Positions 27,107-32,569 of a stretch of DNA of 32,569 bases are shown one piece after another. Both the position numbers and the translations under genes were made by a program. The stretch covers positions 1 through 32,569 of the forward strand of contig JACRDE010000582.1 in assembly GCA_016212935.1 (NCBI GenBank), written 5' to 3'. The DNA comes from Desulfomonile tiedjei. GTDB taxonomy: Bacteria > Desulfobacterota > Desulfomonilia > Desulfomonilales > Desulfomonilaceae. Each line of letters begins with the position of its first letter. Position 1 is the stretch's first letter. Under the pieces are notes generated by a model, which was not told the origin of the DNA, made no database searches, and worked only from the letters and a program-made list of their open reading frames with translations.

Positions 27107-30100
27107 GTGACCGACAGTATACGTGTGACCCTTCCTCCGATGAGCTTAGCCGATCCTCAGGATGAGGAATGTATCGCTCTGGACACGAGGCTTGGCGATC
27201 TCCCGGAGGCTGCCATTTGGTTTCCAGACAGGTCTGACGTGAGGAAATTTCGGACTGCTTTGGGGACAAAGGATTCTCACCGATTAAGACTGGAGACTCC
27301 CGAAGGCCCCTATTTGAACACGTGTCTCGTGCACGGGCTGCAGCTATTGGAGGAATTCTCTGATTACGATTATCTTATTTGCTGCCTTCACCCCACTGGC
27401 ATGAGTGACAGGCGCCTCAGCGCTTTGCTGAAGTCACGTGAAGATGGCCGCCTAAACTTTTTCTTTCGCATATTCGATATTGCGGATTTGAAACAAGCTC
27501 CTGCCGCTGCGAACCCTGTTGGAGCGCTCTGGGATGATATCCGTAGAGTTTTCGCCAACAGCGCACCATGTCTGATCCTGGCGGATGATTGTGAACACAC
27601 GTTCAGACAATGGCTGGCAAGGGTCTTGTGGTCTGTTTACTTTGATTACCACTCCATGAGGTTAGGCAAGTATCTGAGACACCTGGATAGCGAGGCGGAT
27701 AACATCTTGGCGATTCTTTCTTCTCAGCCTCTTCAAATTAGTAGCGTGGAAAGCCTTTCCCAGGCCCTTCACCTGCGCAACAGGGGACAGGTGCTTCAGT
27801 CGGAGTTGGAAGAGTCCGAAAATCGGCTGGCGAGTTGCGTACGCACAAACCAGCGAATCCTGACAGAACTGTCTGGACTGTCCGCTACAGTTACCAACGA
27901 TACTGCACGCAAGGTCTTCGGAATAGATATTATTAATCTGGGCCGCGAAATCTTGCCTGAACTTCAAAGATTAATCCCTGACATTCTTGAATTCTCCGAG
28001 GACCTTACAGCAACCGAATACGCCAACCTAAGAATTTTGGGGCAGAGGCTGGAAGAAACCTTGGTACAGCGGCCACCTTCTCTAGCAATAGTTGGACCTT
28101 TCTCCTCCGGCAAGACCACACTTCTTAACACATTGTTGTTCGGAATGGAGCAAGCAGTGTTGGACGACAATGGAAATAGTCACGAAGAACACAAGAGATG
28201 GAGAGCGTTTAGAACCAGTCAACAAGCCAACACTGCAATAGTGTCAGAAATGACTTTTGCTCCAAGCAATGCCGAAGAAAAGGTTATTTTTGAATTCCGC
28301 AATGAGATCGACCATGTTCTAGTGGGACCCGATGACAACGGAGATCTAACAATCCCCCTTCATGGGATAATGAAAGCGCTCACTGAATTGATACGCGATG
28401 GAGTTCTCAAAGAAACTGAGTTGAGATGTGAGCTTCATAAAGAGGAGGTTCGAAGGCGTAAGGGACGAATAAAGGTGGATAATCCAGATAGCGAAAAACC
28501 TTCGATTATAATTAGCGGGGATGACGAATGCATCAGATTGATAAACATCATTCCGCAAATAATGGGTGAAGGGCTTCACTTATACGACTCGCGATTCAAG
28601 GAATACGCTCTCTGCAAGTTGTATCTCTCGGCCAAAGTCGATATCAATATTGCGCAGCATCAATTTCCTCGCGAAATCAATCTGGAGACCAAAGAAGGTT
28701 GGCATAGGTTCCAGGGTGACGGGAATACAAGCAAACCAGACGTGGAAAGTTCAAAAGCATCATTTATCGTCAAAACCGCCCATGTTCAGCTTCGGAACCC
28801 ATTTCTCAGACTTACTACCATTGCCGATACTCCTGGCACTGGCGCAGCAAACGATCGGCACCAAGTCGTAACACAACAATACCTGGGAAGGGCAGAGGGT
28901 TTGATATTGCTGCTTCCTACCAGCATAGTCGATTCGACTCGGGTTAGGCAAATTCTATCTCGTGTCGCAAAAGAATGCGAAAGGATGTTCAATGGACGAG
29001 GGATTCATTGCATCCGAAATGTGGCTTTCGTTGTGAACGTTTACGCAGGGCACGATAATACCGAGGCCAGGGAAAAGATTGAGCAATTCTCACGAATGAT
29101 TCAGAACGAATTCCAGCTTGATGCGGCCGAGTGGCAAAGACATCGTTCAACACCAGAAAACAACTTCTTCGTAGTTAATCTCGCCGACATTGACAAGGGA
29201 CAGAATCCAAGGATCTTCCCAGGCCTTGGATTTCCGTCACTCATACCTTTGAGAGAGTGGATAGAGAACCTATTCCGGACCGGAGGCTATGAGCAGAGAT
29301 TCCGACGAGTATTAAACCTGCTGAATACGGAGTGGAAATTTAGCTTGAATCAATTGGATGAGCGAAAGAAGACTATTGCGGATGCAACCAAACGAAGGGA
29401 GAAGGCGACCGATATCCATCGGTTTGAGACACAAGAGCTTCCATATTTATCTGACACTCTTCTCTCAAATCTTGACGACTTCAAGAAGCGATTTGATGAA
29501 GGCTCTTCGTCGGTAGCTGCGAAGCTTAAGAGAATGCTAAATGACTTGGAAAGCCAGGCTACAGATCTGTTGAGAGATGATCTTAAATCTTGGCGGGCTA
29601 AACTACGGGATTGCCTGGATGACGCCAACCGCATTTTGGATCAATTTCAAGATGACAATTATGTCGAGACGTGGACTGAAGATATTCGTAAGAGAACAAA
29701 ACAACTGGACGTCCAATTACCTCATCTTGCCGTTCCACCTTCTGGCGGCGTCCTCGGACATTGGGATATCAGAGATCGTTTCTCAATAGAATCTTACAAT
29801 TCGATGTTTGACGAGAAGCAACAAGAATGGCCTAATATTCCCTGGTTCCAAAAGCTTAAGGAACTGTTCGGTGGCCAAGATAAGAGAGTCAGGTTGGCCC
29901 GGGACATCAGGCAGTTTTGCCAAAGCCAGTATGATCAATTGTGGGGAGGCCTGAGCACTTTCCTCAAGGCCTGTGAAGCGTTTGCAGACGGCACCGAGCA
30001 CATCGTGACGGATCACATTGAGGCTCGGAGAAATGAACTCAACCGACGTACCAAGGATGAGACAAGCGTGAGCGAGGAATTACAGCGGGAATTAGATGCT

Positions 30101-30166
30101 TTTGGGAGATTTGAGGAGGAGCGTGCAAGACTTGCCAAGTCCCTTAGTCACCAACTTCAGCAATAA
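27107..30166 (+). CDS. Dynamin-like GTPase with uncharacterised N-terminal domain
   Basis: GTG start. 'IVGPFSSGKTTLLNTLL', 'IADTPGTGAANDRHQ', long helical C-terminal half with coiled coil. Confidence 0.85.
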   Translation: MTDSIRVTLPPMSLADPQDEECIALDTRLGDLPEAAIWFPDRSDVRKFRTALGTKDSHRLRLETPEGPYLNTCLVHGLQLLEEFSDYDYLICCLHPTGMSDRRLSALLKSREDGRLNFFFRIFDIADLKQAPAAANPVGALWDDIRRVFANSAPCLILADDCEHTFRQWLARVLWSVYFDYHSMRLGKYLRHLDSEADNILAILSSQPLQISSVESLSQALHLRNRGQVLQSELEESENRLASCVRTNQRILTELSGLSATVTNDTARKVFGIDIINLGREILPELQRLIPDILEFSEDLTATEYANLRILGQRLEETLVQRPPSLAIVGPFSSGKTTLLNTLLFGMEQAVLDDNGNSHEEHKRWRAFRTSQQANTAIVSEMTFAPSNAEEKVIFEFRNEIDHVLVGPDDNGDLTIPLHGIMKALTELIRDGVLKETELRCELHKEEVRRRKGRIKVDNPDSEKPSIIISGDDECIRLINIIPQIMGEGLHLYDSRFKEYALCKLYLSAKVDINIAQHQFPREINLETKEGWHRFQGDGNTSKPDVESSKASFIVKTAHVQLRNPFLRLTTIADTPGTGAANDRHQVVTQQYLGRAEGLILLLPTSIVDSTRVRQILSRVAKECERMFNGRGIHCIRNVAFVVNVYAGHDNTEAREKIEQFSRMIQNEFQLDAAEWQRHRSTPENNFFVVNLADIDKGQNPRIFPGLGFPSLIPLREWIENLFRTGGYEQRFRRVLNLLNTEWKFSLNQLDERKKTIADATKRREKATDIHRFETQELPYLSDTLLSNLDDFKKRFDEGSSSVAAKLKRMLNDLESQATDLLRDDLKSWRAKLRDCLDDANRILDQFQDDNYVETWTEDIRKRTKQLDVQLPHLAVPPSGGVLGHWDIRDRFSIESYNSMFDEKQQEWPNIPWFQKLKELFGGQDKRVRLARDIRQFCQSQYDQLWGGLSTFLKACEAFADGTEHIVTDHIEARRNELNRRTKDETSVSEELQRELDAFGRFEEERARLAKSLSHQLQQ

Positions 30167-30178
30167 TGGGGAAGATCA

Positions 30179-31072
30179 GTGAACGGCGACAGGACCCGAC
30201 GGATAGAAGATCTGGGAAAGATGACAGAAGCTGCAGACAAAGTCATTCATGATTTCATGGCGGAACTGGCTCCTCTCATTGTCAAAGACGTTCACAAAGC
30301 CGAACTGAACATTCTGCGCCAAGAACTCCGCGAAAATACGCTTCCCGAGGAATTGGATTCATTCAAGAACGAGTTCTCCCAGAAAATAGACGATTGCCTG
30401 CGCAAACTTGGAAAAGTCGATGTCCTGACAATCCGAATCCAGGATTCCATAACGACACTGCGTGCTGAACTGACGAAGGATTTCAACAAGCGCCTGCTCG
30501 AAGGACTAGTTGATGAGCGCGAGTTTGCTCAGAATGTAGCTGAACACTTATCTAGCGAACAACAAAGGGCAAAGTCTTCTGATGTCCGGCTCGCCAAAGA
30601 GATCAATGACCTCAGGCAAGACATACTGGGGCTCGGACAGTCTACGGGAGAAGCAGACGAGAGCCTTAGGCAGGAGTTCTCTCGAAAACTACTCCAGCAA
30701 AGGTCAGATCTTGAAACTACTCTGAACGAAAAGCATCGCGACACACAGAAAGCATTGGAGAAACAGGTCGCTGAACTGCGAAAGGCGATTTCCAACGCTT
30801 CGTCGACTCAAACGAAACGACTGGATGAGTTCAAGGCCGAAACTACAGATCAGCTAAACGACATAAACGGGCGCATATCGGCCATTAAGCGAGAATTGGC
30901 GGATGCAAGAAAGCGAATGGATGGAGAAGTCAAGAGTCTAACAAAGGGAATAAAGGACGCTTCCGATCTGGGAATCTGTGGATTACTCATCGGAGTGATG
31001 GGATTGCTGGTTGCGCTATTCGTCGGTGGAGCCATGATGTGGCCTCAGCTGAAAATTTGGCTGGGGCGTTAG
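30179..31072 (+). CDS. Coiled-coil protein with C-terminal transmembrane anchor
   Basis: GTG start, heptad-rich 297 aa, C-terminal 'LGICGLLIGVMGLLVALFVGGAMMW'. 13 nt after the dynamin-like gene. Confidence 0.8.
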   Translation: MNGDRTRRIEDLGKMTEAADKVIHDFMAELAPLIVKDVHKAELNILRQELRENTLPEELDSFKNEFSQKIDDCLRKLGKVDVLTIRIQDSITTLRAELTKDFNKRLLEGLVDEREFAQNVAEHLSSEQQRAKSSDVRLAKEINDLRQDILGLGQSTGEADESLRQEFSRKLLQQRSDLETTLNEKHRDTQKALEKQVAELRKAISNASSTQTKRLDEFKAETTDQLNDINGRISAIKRELADARKRMDGEVKSLTKGIKDASDLGICGLLIGVMGLLVALFVGGAMMWPQLKIWLGR

Positions 31073-31273
31073 TCTCTCGTGGAGGTGTGGAGTCGTAGAA
31101 GCTGCATGAGACGAATCACAACCTTCAAAACGGGGCATCGAACGCACTTCATTGCTTTGCATATCCTGGAAACCGAGAAAGGGCCCGGCGAGTGCTTCGG
31201 ATTGCCGACCCAGCGGAGCACATTGCCCCAGTCCTGGCAGGTCGTAAAAAGGCTGACACATGGAGGATGATCA

Positions 31274-32569
31274 ATGGGTGGGACGAGTCAATCAAAGCTG
31301 TGCGCTGTCGTAGCGTGTTCCAGGTGCTCCTTCAGACGCTCGGTTCCTCTGTCAACATATGAGGATGGTACTTTATTGAGATGTCCTGAGTGTAAGAGCA
31401 CTTTTCGTTACGAAGATCGTCTGGTCTTCGAGCAACACCCATATCCAGACATTTCTCCCTCCGCATTCATGCATCCGCTCGACAGATCAGCGATAAACAC
31501 CGTTCGTAAAGTGCCTGGCGTAGACTTCGCTATACGGAAGATGATGGAGTTCGGTTATGAGAAGATCATTCGGGTCAACTCCATGGCAGATGACGTAAAA
31601 GTCACTCCCAAGACCTGCGGATTTATTCATGACATGGCCGAACAGGCGGCCAAGAGCCTCGGTGTGCAGATGCCCGAAGTCTACGTGAACCAGGACCCGT
31701 TTCCTAACGCCTGGACAATCGGCACCGAATTTCCCATGATCTCCATCCATTCCGGACTCATTGACCTCATGAACGAAGACGAGTTGTATACCGTTGTCGC
31801 TCACGAGATGGGACACATAAAGTGCTACCACGTTCTCTACCACATGCTGGCCAGTTTTTTGAGTAATGCTGCGGGAGCACTGGGAGTGGCAGGCTACGCG
31901 ATCATTCCTTTGAACCTGGCTCTGTTGGAATGGTCACGGAAATCAGAACTGTCTGCAGATCGCGCTGCGCTTCTGGTCACCAACGACAAGAATGCGATAA
32001 CACGTGTGCTCATGAAACTGGCCGGAGGCTCAGCGCGCGTCTCACGATTGATAAATGAAGATGAATTCATATCTCAAGCTAGCCAATTCGAGGAGTTGAC
32101 CAAGGGAATAAGCCTCAACAACACATATCGGGTCCTGTCCAACATTTCCCGCACTCACCCGTTCCCTGTCCTTAGGGCTCACGAAATAGACCAGTGGGCC
32201 AAAAGCGAGGGCTATCAGGCTATAACCAACGGCGATTTCGAGAGAAAAGCCCCGGCATTGGAAAACAAACGGGAAGAAAATCTGATCTGCCCTCAATGCA
32301 AGTCCGTCATTTTGGCCGACGCTTCCTATTGTGAGAAATGCGGAAGCTCGACAAAGAGAATGGACAATCCGCATGGAGGCTCAGGCGTGGACGAGGTGAA
32401 AGAGATGACCAAAGCCGCCTGGGAGTGGTTGAAGGAGAAAGGCGGTTTGGGTGGTCCATCTGGTGACCTCCCGGACAAAGGTGAAAGGATCTGCCCTCGC
32501 TGCGGGTATGTGGCGCTGGAAACGCATGTTCTTTATTGCCCTCACGATGGGACTGCGATTCCAACCACT
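31274..32569 (+). CDS. M48-family zinc metalloprotease with N- and C-terminal zinc ribbons (3' end off window)
   Basis: Manual translation MGGTSQSKLCAVVACSRCSFRRS...LRCPECKS...; 'TVVAHEMGHIKCYH' (HExxH). C-terminal 'LICPQCKSVILADASYCEKCG' and 'RICPRCGYVALETHVLYCPHDG'. GGAGG SD. 432 codons open to the window end, hence absent from the ORF track. Confidence 0.92.
   Translation, partial: MGGTSQSKLCAVVACSRCSFRRSVPLSTYEDGTLLRCPECKSTFRYEDRLVFEQHPYPDISPSAFMHPLDRSAINTVRKVPGVDFAIRKMMEFGYEKIIRVNSMADDVKVTPKTCGFIHDMAEQAAKSLGVQMPEVYVNQDPFPNAWTIGTEFPMISIHSGLIDLMNEDELYTVVAHEMGHIKCYHVLYHMLASFLSNAAGALGVAGYAIIPLNLALLEWSRKSELSADRAALLVTNDKNAITRVLMKLAGGSARVSRLINEDEFISQASQFEELTKGISLNNTYRVLSNISRTHPFPVLRAHEIDQWAKSEGYQAITNGDFERKAPALENKREENLICPQCKSVILADASYCEKCGSSTKRMDNPHGGSGVDEVKEMTKAAWEWLKEKGGLGGPSGDLPDKGERICPRCGYVALETHVLYCPHDGTAIPTT

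Noticed and set aside
31079-31270. 63-aa ORF directly upstream of the M48 protease
   Set aside because: Ends just before the protease start and could be translated, but has no recognisable motif and no strong start context; left unannotated.
1-32569. CRISPR arrays, tRNA/rRNA genes, IS elements
   Set aside because: Looked for regular direct-repeat arrays, tRNA-like T-loop motifs and transposase motifs; none was convincing by eye.

Overview
The window appears to come from a Gram-negative, deltaproteobacteria-like genome; this taxonomic guess is an inference from style only. The left part (about 1-7000) is an ordinary accessory mix, mostly on the minus strand. It holds a truncated plasmid/phage-type protein, a tiny DUF1232-like membrane protein missing from the ORF track, a CRP/FNR-type cNMP-binding protein, a ChrB-like protein plus MFS transporter, a PiT phosphate permease interrupted by an in-frame TGA, a metallophosphoesterase, a small secreted Cys-rich protein and a secreted PLD nuclease. 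From 7493 to 12033 lies a regulatory block: two paralogous zinc-finger (anti-sigma-like) proteins, a degenerate receiver-domain protein and an ECF-type sigma factor. Divergent from it, 12876 to the window end is a long co-directional gene train: membrane vWA plus FHA-like protein, Hsp70, Hsp70, a large protein with a GrpE-like C-terminus, a third Hsp70, pseudokinase-PEGA-TM protein, pseudokinase-dynamin-like GTPase fusion, a second dynamin-like GTPase, a coiled-coil tail-anchored protein and a zinc-ribbon M48 metalloprotease (cut by the window edge). This train is my candidate for an undescribed system: a chaperone/membrane-remodelling GTPase/protease machine under its own sigma/anti-sigma control, in which several signalling domains have lost catalytic or ligand-binding residues. 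No database search was possible, so novelty is not established.
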